Shown: positions 11,220-25,000, counted from the stretch's first letter. The stretch is 64,000 bases of DNA from Ectocarpus siliculosus (GCA_000310025.1 FN649735.1:2576096-2640095), one strand, 5' to 3'. Notes: a model not told the origin generated them from the sequence alone. Made by a program: numbers and translations.

Positions 11220-11440
11220 CCTTTGGCTCTCACCTGGCTCATCAACAACCCCGCCCGGGCACAGTTGTTGAGAGTGCAGGTGAGAGCCGCGAGACCTTTC
11301 CAGTAGAATTCTCTTTGTTGAAGAGCAAGGTGAGGGCCTTTAGAATTTTCCAGAAAGGTTCTTGTGGCAGCCGATAGATTTTTAGGGTGCTCAACAACCG
11401 GGCGTTAGGGTTAGAGAGTCAGGTACGAGCTGTGAGATTT
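11220..11440. pseudogene. Degenerate TPR exon ends in both orientations
   Basis: 11225-11285 is an imperfect palindrome with gtgagagcc-type donor sequences pointing outward on both strands and caacaac/gttgttg cores. At 11320-11345 and 11385-11425 are two more plus-strand exon tails: gttgaagagcaag|gtgagg and a ctcaacaaccgggcg tail ending gagagtcag|gtacga. Each is followed by a similar intron start (agccg.gag..tttt.cag). Only the last ~15-40 bases of each TPR exon survive. Confidence 0.6.
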
Positions 11441-11719
11441 TTCCAGAAATTAATCTTGGGAATTTCCCATAAATGTCACCACCTTTTTCATAATCTGTTC
11501 GTGATGACCCTTACCAAGTCGATTCTTATGTGTCGATCAGCTTTGTTGCGCAGTCTCGCTCAACTACTCCGCTGTTCCATCGCATTGCTGCTTTTGTCTG
11601 CCGCGTGAACGAATCGGTATTTTAATCTTTTGCGTCAAGTCTCGTTTTGCATACTCCGTATTACATATGGTGTTGCGCATTGGATTGAATTCGCAACCTC
11701 GGATCTCAAATGTCCTCAG

Positions 11720-11863
11720 GGCAAGCACAACGAGGCGATTCCACTACTAGAGAGGGCATCCTCCATCCGAAGGAAGAGGCTGGGGGGGTGTCACCATTCC
11801 ACAGTCGACACTCAGATCACGCTGGAGCGTGTTCAAAAACATGTTCGTGAAGAGACTAACTAG
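11720..11863 (+). CDS. Terminal TPR exon with stop codon
   Basis: The acceptor cctcag|GGC opens a phase-0 exon encoding GKHNEAIPLLERASSIRRKR, an H-H-S-T-V-D-T segment, and the closing LERVQKHVREETN before TAG at 11861-11863. This last repeat plus a short basic tail is the usual end of brown-algal NB-ARC-TPR proteins. It is in phase with the TPR exon at 10816-10941, so those two could form a transcript tail. The LRR head at 9694 is not in phase with them. Confidence 0.7.
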   Translation, partial: GKHNEAIPLLERASSIRRKRLGGCHHSTVDTQITLERVQKHVREETN

Positions 11864-12905
11864 TCGCGAGGGTACACTGCACCTCGAGGAAGCCTGGCAC
11901 CCAAGAAAATGCTTCGTTTCGTGTTGTGACGGGCAGAGTGAGCACCAGATCGAAGGGCGCTGCCTGTGACAGTGCTCACTTCAAAAACTCGACGAAAAAC
12001 AGAGGCAAGCTCCTGTGCTACAGGACGTAGATGTACCATTGTTTTATGGTTATTCGGTATTGATTGGTGGTGGTCGCGCTTTGGCTGATGCTGGTACAGC
12101 GATTGGTCACTGGCTCTCCATTGTATTTCCATCGGCCTTTTCTTGAAATGCGTGGGCGATGTGTCTCGTAGTCACGAGGTAAAAATGCTTTGAATTGAAA
12201 CCACATGTTGACCATGCATCCAGATGCACATGGCGCCAAATGAATCCGATTCATGGTAAGATTTCATCATGGAGCGCTCAGTGGCGGCTCAAGTTTCGTA
12301 AGCGTGGCGGAGCAGTAAACCACAAGCAGTTTGCGAATAGTCCAGAAAGCGTTGGCATTGTATGGCGGCATATACTGTGCGACAAGAACACTTTTCCTTG
12401 TGCTTTGGCCGTTCCGTGGACCGTTCCGCGGATTGTTCCGAAAGTTCTGGGACCCCTCAAGTGGCAAGCTGTACGGCAAAGATTCGTCGTCGAGTGCTTG
12501 CTTGCGAGGGCGTTTTCTCTAGGTTGTCGAGACAACGGGAAGCAGCCTCCGCCCTGGTGCAACCTTAACCTTCTCAATCAAGAATTTCTCGCGCCAAAAT
12601 TCCAGACATGTAGTTTCAACGCTTCGAGCGCGAGCATGCGCTTCATCTAACATCTAACAGCCACAAAACCACCAACAATCATAAAAAAAAATGGCTAGTA
12701 CCTGCGCTCCAATTCTGTGCCTTCATGACCCGCCATAAGCTCGTCAACAAGTAGTTACTGCTCGCTCGTTGAGCACCCAGCAGGTTGCTCCAGTTTGCGT
12801 GGCATTTCTCGCAGCCGTTTGAAACGCTTGAACGCGAACACCAAATCAGGCTGCGGAGGCACACACCCGTGGCCATTGTGCCCTCGCACAGGGTCCCGTC
12901 CCAGA
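11864..12905. other. No gene seen
   Basis: Mixed-composition DNA with overlapping 60-150 codon frames on both strands, none with recognisable domains or convincing splice borders. A short aaaaaaaaa run lies at 12683. The satellite starts at its right end. Confidence 0.35.
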
Positions 12906-13605
12906 ACACCCTGTGGCCCGTAAGCATGTGGCCAGTTTAATAAGGTCCATGCACTGGTACCCTGTACATGATCATAGGTCCCTACCCTGTACATGATTAA
13001 GGGTAGAACCCTGGCCAAGGTTCTTACCCTCGACCTTGCACATGGTTGTGATCACTCGACCCTGTGGGGCCGTAACAATGTGGCTACCTTATTAAGGTCG
13101 ATGCCGTCGAACCCTGTCCATGATCACGGGTCCTACTTTGCACATGATTATGGGTAGAACCCTGGCCAAGGTTCTTACCCTCGACCGTGCACATGTTGGG
13201 CATGACTCGACCCTGTGGCGCTGTAACAATGTGGCCACCTTATTAAGGTCGATGCAGTCGAACCCTGTCCATGATCACGGGTCCTACCCTGCACATGATT
13301 ATGGGTAGAACCCTGGCCAAGGTTCTTACCCTCGACCTTGCACATGTTGGGCATGATGACTCGACCCTGTTGCGCTGTAACAATCAATGTGGCCACCTTA
13401 TTAAGGTCGATGCAGTCGAACCCTGTTCATGATCACGGGTCCTACCCTGCACATGATTATGGGTAGAACCCTGGCCAAGGTTCTTACCCTCGACCTTGCA
13501 CATGTTTGTCATCACTCGACCCTGTGGGGCCGTAACAATGTGGCCACCTTGATAAGGTCGATGCAGTCGAACCCTGTACATTGGTCATTATGACATGAAC
13601 AAAAC
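12906..13605. repeat. ~152-bp satellite, about 4.6 copies
   Basis: The unit begins ctcgaccctgtgg..c.gtaacaatgtggcc, continues with ttaaggtcgatgcagtcgaa and two inverted-looking halves (gggtagaaccctggccaagg / ttcttaccctcgacc), and repeats at 13055, 13206, 13360 and 13515. A truncated, more diverged copy lies at the left end. The spacing is 151, 154 and 155 bases. The open frames inside simply follow the repeat. Confidence 0.9.
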
Positions 13606-14352
13606 CCTGGACAGAGAGCATCAGAAGAAGAAGAGCACCGAGCTCCTGCGGTCGTCCTGTATCTTGACCATAGATAGTCTAGTCTGCTAGTCTGTTAATC
13701 CAGACGAAATTGCTTTGTGCGTAGCCGCCCACTTTTTGAGCAGCTTCGCCCGCTGTGCCACCAGGTGCCAGCGGTAGTAGCCGCCTGAAGCATAGCGAAC
13801 CCTCCCGGACTTTTCTGGGCCGCGTGGAGTCGCGAGTCGTGAGACCACACAGCATGCTGCTGTAGTTTTTTTTTGGGACGGCGAATGTTCTTTTTTATTG
13901 CGCATGTTTATTCGATAGCACGTAGATCGACCCGGTGGTCGCACGTGAAGGCTCCTCCCCTCTCTCCCTCGTTGCCTCTGTTCCTGTCACTTTCATCCTG
14001 TCATTAATGTAGTCCTCTTCCCGATTGCGACACCCTTCCCTCTCGTTCTCAATCTCGCACTATACCGAGATGTGCGTGTGGCACACATTCTTTTTCTCGG
14101 AAGTTTCCTCCAATTTCCTCATGTCAGAACTCTGCTGCCTCTGTTTCCCACGCAGCAGTAGAACAGCACAGCAGTGTTTTGCTTGGCCTCCTTCTTTTCG
14201 TAGTGACTCGCCATTCTCTCACAGAGAGACAGAGAGTTGGGGAGGGGGGGGGGGGGGAGAGAGAGAGAGGGAACTCCGCCGAACCAGAGGAGATCGTAGT
14301 GTGCTGTGTGCTGTCGCCCAAGTGAGCACTCTTTTTACTCAAGCGGCGAGAC
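13606..14352. promoter_or_regulatory. Upstream region of the VPS13 gene
   Basis: No coding exon is seen. 14225-14270 is a purine tract ((GA)n, a G run, then (GA)n) about 90-130 bp before the VPS13 start codon. Pyrimidine-rich stretches lie at 13970-14130. The region plausibly holds the promoter and 5' leader, but no TATA-like or initiator element can be assigned with confidence. Confidence 0.35.
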
Positions 14353-17300
14353 ATGGCGAAGGCGCTCCTGCTCAACGCGCTGCACGACGCGCTGTCGGAC
14401 TATGTCGTTGGACTCTCTCCCGAGCGCCTCAAGGTCGGGGTGTGGTCCGGCAAGATCGTGCTGGATGAACTGCAGGTGTGAGCGTTCGCGATCAGGGTGG
14501 AGAATCTGCTGCGTAGCGCATTGCTTCAACCAGGTTTAGTATATAGCCCGTCTTCGCATATTGCAGCTCTCGCTCAATACCTTGCCACAACTGTTCAGCT
14601 GCACTGCCGTACTGCTGTACTGCTGTACTGCTGTACTGAGGTAGTCGGTGTTAGCCATTGCAGCGTTCTGCCTACGAGGTGAAACGAACCGCCCCCCCGA
14701 GGACCGCTTACGTCCAGGAGTTTGGTTCTTCCTATGCCTCTGTCTTGAACCCCGTTGCAACTTGTACCTTCTGCCGCTTGGTGCGGCACATGAGGACTCA
14801 ACCGGCGTTCTTCAAAACGTTAACCATCCTCGTGCACTTCGCATATGCTCCTCTTCCGTCCACATCACCGAAGAAACTCTATAGATGGCGCCAAACTTTG
14901 ATATTCAACAAGCCAGAGTGCAGTGGGGAGGTTTGGTCACGTGGTGGCGGCGGGAACTACAGCAGTATGTGACCCACACAACGTATTTTAGGTGGTATTT
15001 TAGTCTACATAGTACGTGACGCAAGATATCACACCCTCTGCATCGGTTTCAAAGCTCGATTTCTCCACATCAGCAGTATGCTATTTATGTAGACTATCCT
15101 CTTCGTGGAGTAATTGAGCTTGAAAGAAATTTCCGGGGGGTGTGGTATCTTACGTCGCGCACTGTATCGAGGTCACAGCGGAATCCTGCGATGAGTAAAA
15201 TACGCGTGTTTGCCCGCATAGCACACTTGCCTGCACCCACAATACCACACCGGCCGTGTAGCTGCAGTCAGGCCGAGGCCCTCAAGCGTTGTTTATCTTC
15301 CTATTGCATGGCCCTGTTTGCGATTTCGAGACCAAATTCGACCTGCTGATCGAAATTTCGCTGACCCCCTGGCCGCTCTTCGCCTGTGGTACATAATTTT
15401 TTGCCATGTCCTTTGCTCTTGTCTCGCCGACTAGAACAACGTTGCAATGATCACCATCGACTTATAATCTTTATGCCAGGTCAACCCGGAGGCTGTCAAC
15501 CAGTTGCGGCTGCCGGTCAACATCATCCACGGCACGGTCAAGAAACTGGAGGTAGAGCACATGCACTGGGCTCAAATCTTCTCTACATTGTAGTGCCTCT
15601 CTCTCTTTTTCTCTCCAATTTTGCGCTCAGGAGCGCAGCTGGTGTCACAGAGAACTCAAAGTAGGTGGTGGCCGAAGTGAGAACCGCTTGTTGTTGCCTC
15701 CTCGCCCGTCTGAAGGAAGCGTATGGATGGGGGTTTGGCTCTTTCTTGTTGGCCTCTTGGAGATAACACGTACAGTAGATGGTCACAAGACACGGGTTCA
15801 AGTACCGTCTGGACGTCACCACTACTAGTGATGCGTGGGAGTGCACACACAGTTCGACCGAAATGCCAATGAGGTAGGTGAGTCTTGCGGGCTCCTTCTC
15901 GCAATACGTGTTAGCCGGTGGGTGTACCGCAGAAGAAAAATGGAGGGGGGGGGGGGCGGAGAGCGTAAGACACGTTCTGCGCATCTCAGGCTGTGTCAGA
16001 TAGAGAAGGAGATACATGGACTGGCTATGAATAGTGGTACATTGGGGGGCCCTCAATAACGTCGGTATGTGCCCGGTGCATCGGCCGGCGCTATTCAAAA
16101 GTACAGAATGACTTGGTGATTCAGTCTGTGCCCAGCAATTTCACCGGCGCTATTCAGGGCCACCGTCGCTAATCAACCGGCGTTGTTGACGCCCACCCAC
16201 TGTATGCGGGAACGGCAGTTGACAAGGGACAGCGCACGTAATGTTGGTTGGTGGGAAAGTCGCCCGCCCATTTTGCATCTTGCTGACTACCTCGTTGCGG
16301 ATCTGCCTTGGTGAGAAATGCCTGTCTGGTCGGTAGAAAGCCGAGGTGCTAGGTTGGGGTGGTTTGTGCGGGCCGGAAGGTCTTGGGATAAGCAGTCGAT
16401 GACCATGCATACGTGACAATGTGCCTTACCCCCCCCCCCCCCCCCCCCCCCGAAGGTGGAAATCCCTTGGTCGAAGCTGGGAAGCAGGCCCGTCAAGGTT
16501 CTCCTGCAAGAGCGTTAGCCGTGTTGGTGGGTCCGGTGGAATAGGAATTCGTGGGGAGACCAAGAGGTGCGGGAGAGGCGCTCTCGGCATCAAGAGGGCC
16601 GCCCTCGAGAAGGCGGAGGGCGGCGACAAAGAAGGAAAAGGAAGGGGGGAATGGGGGCGATGACGACACGGTGGGTACTCGGCGGGTACATGGAAATGTT
16701 TGTGCTGTCGTTGAAGTTGGTGGTGTTGGTGTTGGGAATTGGCTGGAGTTTTAGATTTCCAGAAGTTAGCGCTTCGTGACGAGCACGTGGCTGTGCATTT
16801 CAAACACAATCCATGCTGGAAGATTTTGTACCACATCTCGAGAGCGGTCGTGGACAAATCCAGATTCTCCGTTCTGGTCAACAAGGGTTGGTGTAATGAA
16901 GAATCCACGCAGAGCAGTGATTGATCGATGTGGCGCTAGCCTCATACTAAAGTACCGACCAGTTCATACTAAACCCCCCAAAATCGAACGGGCGATGTTG
17001 ATTGGTCTGTCCATGCAGAAAGGGTTCGTGGAGAAGCTGGTGCAGCGCATCGTGGACAACATCGAGATCAACGTGGCCAACATCCACATCAGGTACGACC
17101 AAACATCTTGTACCTCCAGCACCAACGCTAACCTTAAACACACCGTACCAGCTCTTCTAAGATCGTCGTTTCGACGTAATTGTACGCCTAGACTACGGCT
17201 TCGCTCCCGATTCACCCGACAGTAACCAGTGGCAGCACCGGTGTTTTTTGCGCATGTTGCCCTGGTCCGGCATCAGGTACGAGGACACGGTGCTTGTGCC

Positions 17301-20300
17301 GGGACAAACGATGTCAACCGGGGTATGCCTGGAGTCGTTCGTGGTGACTACCACCGACAAGGACTTCGTGCCGCAGTTCCTCGACCGCACCGGTGGCCAG
17401 GCCTGGGATACAAGGGTAAGCTTTGTTCTCAGCTGGAAAAGTCTGATGGACTGAGCAAAGACGGCAGAGGAGAGAAGAAACATCAACGGCTGCTGAGTGC
17501 TTTTTGTTTTCCTCCCATTCGATCAGAGACTGACGCGCTACAATAGTTCTCAAGGGTCGATGTTCACTCTTAGAATAACGCTCATGTGTGTGTGTTGCCG
17601 TAATGTCATTCATCGCGCTGACCTGGGTAGCCAATATAAAGACGGCACCCGTGTAAGCTAGACAGAACACGCCAACACGTTTTTTGGGTGTATCTCGCGC
17701 ATATATGTGCCGGTCGCCCCGGTAGCCTAGTTGGTATCCTCGAACGTTCTAGTGGCCAGGGTCAGGGATTTGAATCTCGGTGTATCCGAGCTTTTCTTGC
17801 ACAGTGAGTTTTTCTATCACTTCCGTTCCTGGCCTGGGTGGAAAGCGCTAGCTCGTGTGTGCAGAGAGGGAAGAGAGTGCTCCAGTCTTCCTCCCTTCTC
17901 GGATTATCAATCGAAGGCAAAGCACCGCAGCAGGGGTGAGGAGGGGGGCTCAGGGAGAGGAACCCTTCTGTGTGACCACAGGTTGGAGTGAACGGCACAA
18001 ACGCTGTGAGCACTGATTTGAAGTGAAGACAAAAAAAATAATAACGATTACAGGGAACCTGACGGTTGTGTCACCTGGGGCAGCGGTAAGTCCGTTGTCG
18101 GGACGAAGTTAGCATGAGAACACCAAACTACTAACTTGTTGGTACACATTTGCCACCAAAGGCCCGAAAGGCTCGAATTTTTCGAGGTACACGCGCTGGA
18201 TGGCTGACAGTGTAGCGGGCGGTTCGAGAGTCGCGTGCGCGTGTGAACAGTGGGTGACATCTCTCCAGCCCGGTGTCGAGCTGCTGGGCGAGCTGTTGAT
18301 CGCGTGTTGAGTGCCAGGTTCCCTCCAGGCACTTCTTGTTTCGCTCTTGCACTCCTCGAGTACAGTCATGACTGGTATGATGCGCTCTTCCGCGCTCGTG
18401 TGGGTTGGCAGATGCACAAGTTGGCCCGCGTAACGGGGTTTTCCGTGTACTGGAGAGTCGACGACAAGGAGAGGTGAGGCGTGGTCGTTGTATCTATGTT
18501 CTTCTTGTAGTGTTTTTTTTTGGCGATGCGAAGACAGTGTTGGTGTTGATGATATAGTGAAAAGTTGCACCTTTGCAGTACAGCACATCGTCTCACAGTG
18601 CAACGCCCTAGATGACAGTGAGGAAACCAACCCCAGCCGCGCTGCCATTGGCACAGCCCTTGCGGTACGCCACGTCTGAAACAGGCAACGGCAGTAGTGA
18701 CGTTTTATGCCTGCACCCTCACACGAGCGACGTTCTTGACTCTCTGGCGTTACTTCCGGTTAGTTTCGATCGTCCGCGGTGTGTGTTGCCGTTGGTGTGG
18801 TGATGCTTTTGCTGCTGTTGTGGGGTGCGTTTGCTCGAAGTCATTCGCACGGTCGTGTGCCAACGTGCTCGGTCCAATCCCCAAATTTGGACAACACGCC
18901 TTTGGCGAGATTCCCATGGGTTTGGCGTGGGTTTCACGCGTAGCTATCTCCTCTCTCTCGCTAGAGTTAGGATTGGGGTGTTGGGGTGGGATTAGAGTGA
19001 GGAGAGATTGTGTATGTATAAGGGAGAGAGGGAGATAGAGGGGTTGGGGGGGGGGGACAAGGGGGTCCAAGCCCTCGCCTGGGTATCTACTGAACCCGCA
19101 CATAGACCAGTGGATGAACAACTGTCACACGAACTGCTTGGTAAGCTTCAGCACTGGGTAGTTGTGAGCTGCGGCAACACCTCAACGGTAATCTCAGACG
19201 GAGAGCTCTCCGCCTCTGGGCATTTCATTGCTGACCCCGGACGAATTCGCCAATCCGTTGACTCTTGATCTCCCTTGAAAACCATCCGCAGTTTGTCTGC
19301 AGATTGTGTCCCGTCGTGTTGGTTTTTTAACAACATGTATTTACGCGGATTCCCTGTCCGTGTTTCTGACTCTCATAGCCTTGGTGTGAGCGACACACCT
19401 TCGATGCCGGTGGGGTTGAATTGCTGTGTTTTTCGCGCGCGCGCTCGAATGAACCAAGCAGGTACGAGTTGATCCCCGCGCAGTTCAGGAGCGAGGCACT
19501 TCGCAGGTTTGTGGCGGAGCAGGCGGTGTCCCCGCCGGGGGACAACGGGGGGGGGCTGGAGAGGGGAGACCTGATTCGGCCGATCGGTGCGGTTCTGAAG
19601 GTCATTCACTGCGATCACCCCGATGACAAGACGGGGCCCAAATTGGAGGCTTCGTTCGAGGTGGGGGTTGTAGGCGTCGTGCGCTCTGCGGTGTGTGTGA
19701 AATTGTTATTTACTTTGTGTACCTTGTTGTGGCTTTCGTGTGTTCGTGGGTGTGTGGTTTGTGTTATTATTTTATGCGTTTGCCCATGATCGTTTCGTAG
19801 TGTGTGGTTGGGATTGGGTTCGTGTCTGTTGGCGCGTGATAATTCTGCTGGGCGCGTGTATCCGTTCAAGCTGTTCTAGTCTCTGAGGGATGGATGGTTG
19901 ACGCTTATTTTTTGTTCTTTTTGGGGTACGTGGGGTGGACAGTGGCGAGGCCACGTTCCAGAGCAGAGCATGGTGCAGCAAGTGAAGGATAACGGGCCGA
20001 CCTCTGGCGCTTAAACGTGTTTTAGATTGTTTTCGTTGCCTTCTGTGAGCAGTATATCGTTGGTATTAGGGGCACGGTACTGATGCTGTGGAGGATTGGG
20101 CTCGATAATACTGATGATGCCGTGTGGTACCGTTTTGTTGGACGATGTAAGCCGTGATGGTGATGCCCCCCCCTCGTTCATTTCGTGCTGCGCCAGATGG
20201 ACGACGTCAAGATGGACTTCCGCGCGGAGCAGTACGAACAGGCGCTCTCCCTCAAGGACTCCATAGCGGCCCTCGCCAACTGGCAGACGTTCTTCCCCTA

Positions 20301-22063
20301 CCGCCCCAAGGCTACCCCAAAACGAGACCCCAGGGCTTGGTGGAGGTATGTATGGCAGAATACACCGGGACGATAGCGTTGCGGTGTACTTGTATTGTAC
20401 GGCCACAGCAGCAGCTCGTCACAACTGGAGGGGGGGGAGAAGTACAGTGCCCAGCCCTGGCCGATCCACTGCAGAAGTATTGATATTGAAAGTAGAACAG
20501 CGCGGTGGCACAACAGCTTTCGGTATGTATTCGCAAAGTGACGTGCGTAGTGGTACTATTATTCGCATCCCAAGCAAAGACCGAGCGCCATCCGTAATGA
20601 GGGTAGGCGACTAAATTCCTCAGTGGTAGTTGATGGTGTACGCTTGCGGTTTGAACAAGACGAATTCCAAACGGGGGGAGGACTGTGAACTGAATCCGTG
20701 CGGTGCTACGTCTCAACCAGCGACAAGGGGGTACCCCTCTCCCCGCCTCCGCGCCCCTTGTTACGTCATTACTTCTGGTGTGCCCCATGACATGCATGGC
20801 AAGCGGTACCCCCCCCCCCGCCATCCCCGACCCGACTCTGCCCTTCTTCCAGGTATGCCTTCCTGTGCGTAAGGGGAAAGCCTCAAGACTGGGGAAACCT
20901 GAACAAGGTAAGCCGAACGTTGCTTTGCGAGTTGTTGTTTTTTATCACGTACGTTTCCCCCACCTTCGTCGCACACTCGATCACCTCAGCGTCTCCTGCT
21001 GCTCTCAATATCTCAGTCGTCCACACCCATCACAACTCACCCGCTGCAGTGTCAATCCGGGGTCACGTTGGGGACGAACCACCCGACGAGTGCGTGTGGC
21101 GGTTTCGCAGTCGGGCCTCGTCATGATCTGAACGTTCGCCCCATCACCCCCATTTCTTTTTCCCCCGCGAGAACGACACAATGCATCACTCTCGGCCCTT
21201 GATCCCCTTGGGCGGCAATGTCACATACGCGCAACATAAACGACAACGAAACCTTGGAACCAGGTGCTCATGTCGAGGAAGGAGTACGTGTTTCTGTTCG
21301 AGAAACTGGCTGCGGCTGGTGCCGGTGCCGAAGACGCATACGCGCGCACGAAGGTCGGCTCGTCGCAGGGCCTCTCGCCCCCGCTCACACCGAGGGAGCA
21401 GCGCAGGCTGTACGAGCTCGAGGAGGAACTCCCCCTGCAGACCATCCTCATGTTCCGGACGATGGCACGGAAAGAGGTGGGTTGTTGTTGTCGTTGTTGT
21501 GATGGATCGTCGGTTGTCGTTTGCCGTTGTTGTTGGCTGCGTGTTGTATCTGTTGGTATAGTTGTCGTGTTTTTTGCGTTATGGACAATACCGTGTGTTG
21601 CTTTGTTGTGTTGATTGGTGGCGGTGCTGCTGTTGCTGTTGTTGTTGTCGTCGCCCTTGCAGCCGTGGCTGTGTGTGGTTTAACCTTTTAGTGCCAGCGC
21701 TGAAAACGACGGCGTCGAGTCTCGAAACAACCCACCGGCTGCCCCCAACTTCTTTCGCCTCTGTTGACACACGTCGCTGCCCCAACGTGCTCCTTGTCCC
21801 CACGCCACCCCATTCCATCGCATGAACACCCACACCACGCTGGGCACCACGTGCACTCGAAATACCCGTAGATCAAGCGCAAACGGGACGCGGAAAGGGC
21901 GAAGATGAGTCCGCAGGAGGTAGCGGCGCTGGCGGCAAGAAACAGCGGGGGCGGGGGATGGTGGGGCAGCATCTGGGGAAGAGCCAACACCAAGAAGGAA
22001 GACGGAGACCTGGCCCTCCAGGACCTCACAGCAAGCTTCGGGCACGACGCGGAGGCTAACAAG
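14353..22063 (+). other. VPS13: VPS13 N-terminal chorein part (exons 1-12)
   Basis: Exon 1 gives SDYVVGLSPERLKVGVWSGK and exon 2 VNPEAVNQLRLPVN, the hallmark start of the chorein domain. Exon 3 gives VEIPWSKLGSRPVKVLLQ. Exons 5-6 give KLVQRIVDNIEINVANIHIR joined to YEDTVLVPG across a phase-2 intron. Later exons carry LIRPIGAVLKV, RDPRAWWR joined to YAFLCVRGKPQDWG, and GWWGSIWG. These match the order of conserved blocks in eukaryotic VPS13. Exon 4 (KRAALEKAE, around 16590-16620) is recognisable, but its borders are not clear because the local frame is broken. Confidence 0.85.
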
Positions 22064-25000
22064 GTGGGGAGTTTGGCTGCGGTGTCGAACTCCTGTCTTT
22101 CGCTGCTTGCTGTAGTAGATTTGACGCTGACCGCGCGTCTGTCGTTGTGACACGGTACAGACCGTTCCAGTCTGCGTAGCACAAAGCTCACAGAGTGTTG
22201 GCGTCACTTTTCGGCCGGCCGTTCTTTCCGTGTAAATACTTTTTTTATGTTTCCCCCAACACCAAAGTTATATACTTCGTATTTTCATGCAAGGCTTGTA
22301 GAGGCACAGGTCGACCATCACATAACTGGCCTGAGATTACTGCGGTGTTAGTTAACCTCGCTGGATCCTCACCCAGCAGGGCAGAATCTTTGCACATGAT
22401 CGAGTACCCAAGTTTAAAGCGCGCAAGAGCTTTACATTTTGTTTTTTGGAAAAGGAAGCGTGCGTAGATCCTACCCCGTTTGTGGTTGAACTGGGTAGTT
22501 GTGTAGTTGGTTGCTTCAATAGCCTTCACTTGCTGTAACCAACCCTCCTGATCGCCGTGGGAACAATTCTTTCTCGGGAACACAGTCTCCTTACGGGTTG
22601 ACCCCGTCCAACGAAAAAATGGATCCTCCGCGGAAATTCTGGCACCTTAATCGCTGGACGCATCTATTTGCCATATCAAACCGCACCACGGACCTTGTTG
22701 CTGTTGTTTCGCCGCCTGGCCCGATTTTGTTTTGTGGATCTCTTGCAGGTGCCCCCCGACTATCTCCAGGCGCGGGTGACGGTGCAGCCACACGGGTCGA
22801 TGAGGCTGTACGGGCGGCGCGACCTGCCTTTGGTGGAGGCCTCGATCGTCGCCTCGGCCACGGTGGAGCGCCGAGAGAACACCTCGATGGTGAGTGAGCG
22901 GGGAAGACATTCAAGCTCGAGGCAAACGAACGACAGAATACCCTTTGGACAGCGATAGTCCCATCCTGAGCTTGGGGGTTGAAGCTTGACAGTGATGGTA
23001 CACCGAACCATCCACGCACAGGACATTGAAGCCGCTTGCCTTTTTTGACCCCGAGCGTTCGCGGCGCTTGACGTTCATTGCGCGCAGGCATGCAGCTTCC
23101 GCCTTGCTCGACTGGAGGTTCTTGATCTCTTCACGCAGCGGGCGGTGTTCCCCCATTTGCTCAAGGTCGGCGGCCACGAGGAGGAGGCCGAAAACGACAC
23201 CCCCGAGCTCAAGGAGGCCAGAGCAAAGGTTTGATATTGTGAATATTTTCTTACAAGCGTTGGCAGCACACAGCATGTGGTATGCGCATGACCCGTTTAT
23301 CATCTACATATAGAGCGTTGGGATTCCCGGATATTTACACCAGTTTGACCACCGCCCACATGGTACTGCGACCATCAACAACGCGGCGTGATTAAGCGAT
23401 GCCCGATGTTGGCTTACGAGGAGAGAGGTCGGCAACACTCCCGAGCTCAAGCCTAAGTCTTGACAAACACAGATAAGATGAATCATGTCATCACTCTTCC
23501 GACCATCCAATTCAACGTTTGTGAGGGGGCAGAATACACGAAAGTCTGCCGTGTGCTTCATTGCAGCTGCTGCATCTAGAGATATCTGTCAGTGTTCTAT
23601 GATCCACCACCGTACGCGTACGCGCGTGAGCCGTGTTTCTCAAACCCTCGATGTACACGAGCTGCACGGTCAATCGCCGTCAACATATGAACCGTTTAGT
23701 CCAAAACGTGCTGTCTTCAGGTCGCCGCCACTGTTGCTGCTGGAGCGGTCGGGGGGATCAAGAGGGGCAACATCCGCCCGTCGAGCCGGGGGATGGCAGA
23801 AGAACGCCCCCTGGCCTGCTTGAACGCCTCCCTCACCGAGACCGCGCTGAAGGTTGATATCTGCGCGCTGCCCACGGACGTGGCGTACAACAGGTGTGCA
23901 TGACTGTATGCCTTTGTGTTGCCCCACCCCGTCTCCATTGAATGCAACCAGCGTTTACTGTTCCTGTCGGCTGACCTAGACCTCATAATAACTAGGAGCC
24001 CCGAGACCTCAGATTGAGAGTCAATAATGCGGGATATGCAAGTACTTGGACTTTTGGGGCGAGCCAAGGATACAGGGAGCTGGAGGAGGAGGAGGAGACA
24101 TGAAGGTCTATCTTCGCCAAATCGTCCTTTAACCACGTTCATTCTGACTGTTGAAGCTCGGTTCTTCGTCGAGGGTAGCCAATGTAGCTTCCGCTTCAAA
24201 CTTCGCACGGGTTATCGGGCACTGGCGTTGGTCCTGCCTTGAACAATCCTGGCGCTGCGTTGCGTGTCCTGCCTGCCACGCCACGCCATGGCCCGTTTCT
24301 TGTTTCTGTTAGCACCCCCCTGAGGCTGAAATAGGGAAGGCTTTGTCAAATATGGGGTCCCCATCGCCATCGCGTGCATGTATCCGTCAACCGAAAACAA
24401 TCAAACGTGCTTTCGAAGCTAGTAATACCTCCTGTCTCATCGCTCTCCGTTTTCTTTTTGCACAACACGCACGAAATATATTTATTTATTTCGTAGGGAG
24501 GTAGTGGATGCGGTCGTCAGCGTCTTCAGCGCCCGGCCTGCGGAGACCAAGGCGGCCATGTCCAACGCCACGAAGGGGCTAGAGGCAGCGCAAGAAAAAA
24601 CGAAGAAGGAGCTACCTCGGCTGTCCGTGTCCATGTCCCTGGACGTCGCGGCTCCCAGGGTCGTCGTGCCCGTGTCGTCCTCCCTCGACGCTGGGTTCGT
24701 GCTGTTGGACATGGGCCACATGCTGGTCGAAGGCGGGAGCGTCGAGGGCGGGGCCATGGCCTACAGCGCCGAGCTCAGTGACATGAACGTGAGGTTCCCC
24801 GCGGAGAGGTCGTTGCTGCTGGTGCGGAGCGAGATGGACGCGGTTATCGAACCCTTCAAGATCAAGGCAGACGTGACTGTCGGCGGAGGTGTTTCCAAAC
24901 CTGGGATGGCGTTTGCGGTGGAGGTGATGCCCGGGGTGAGAGGCGTCATGTCACCGGAGAAGATTCGCGGCCTGCTTCGCGTGCTGGACTACGTCACCAA

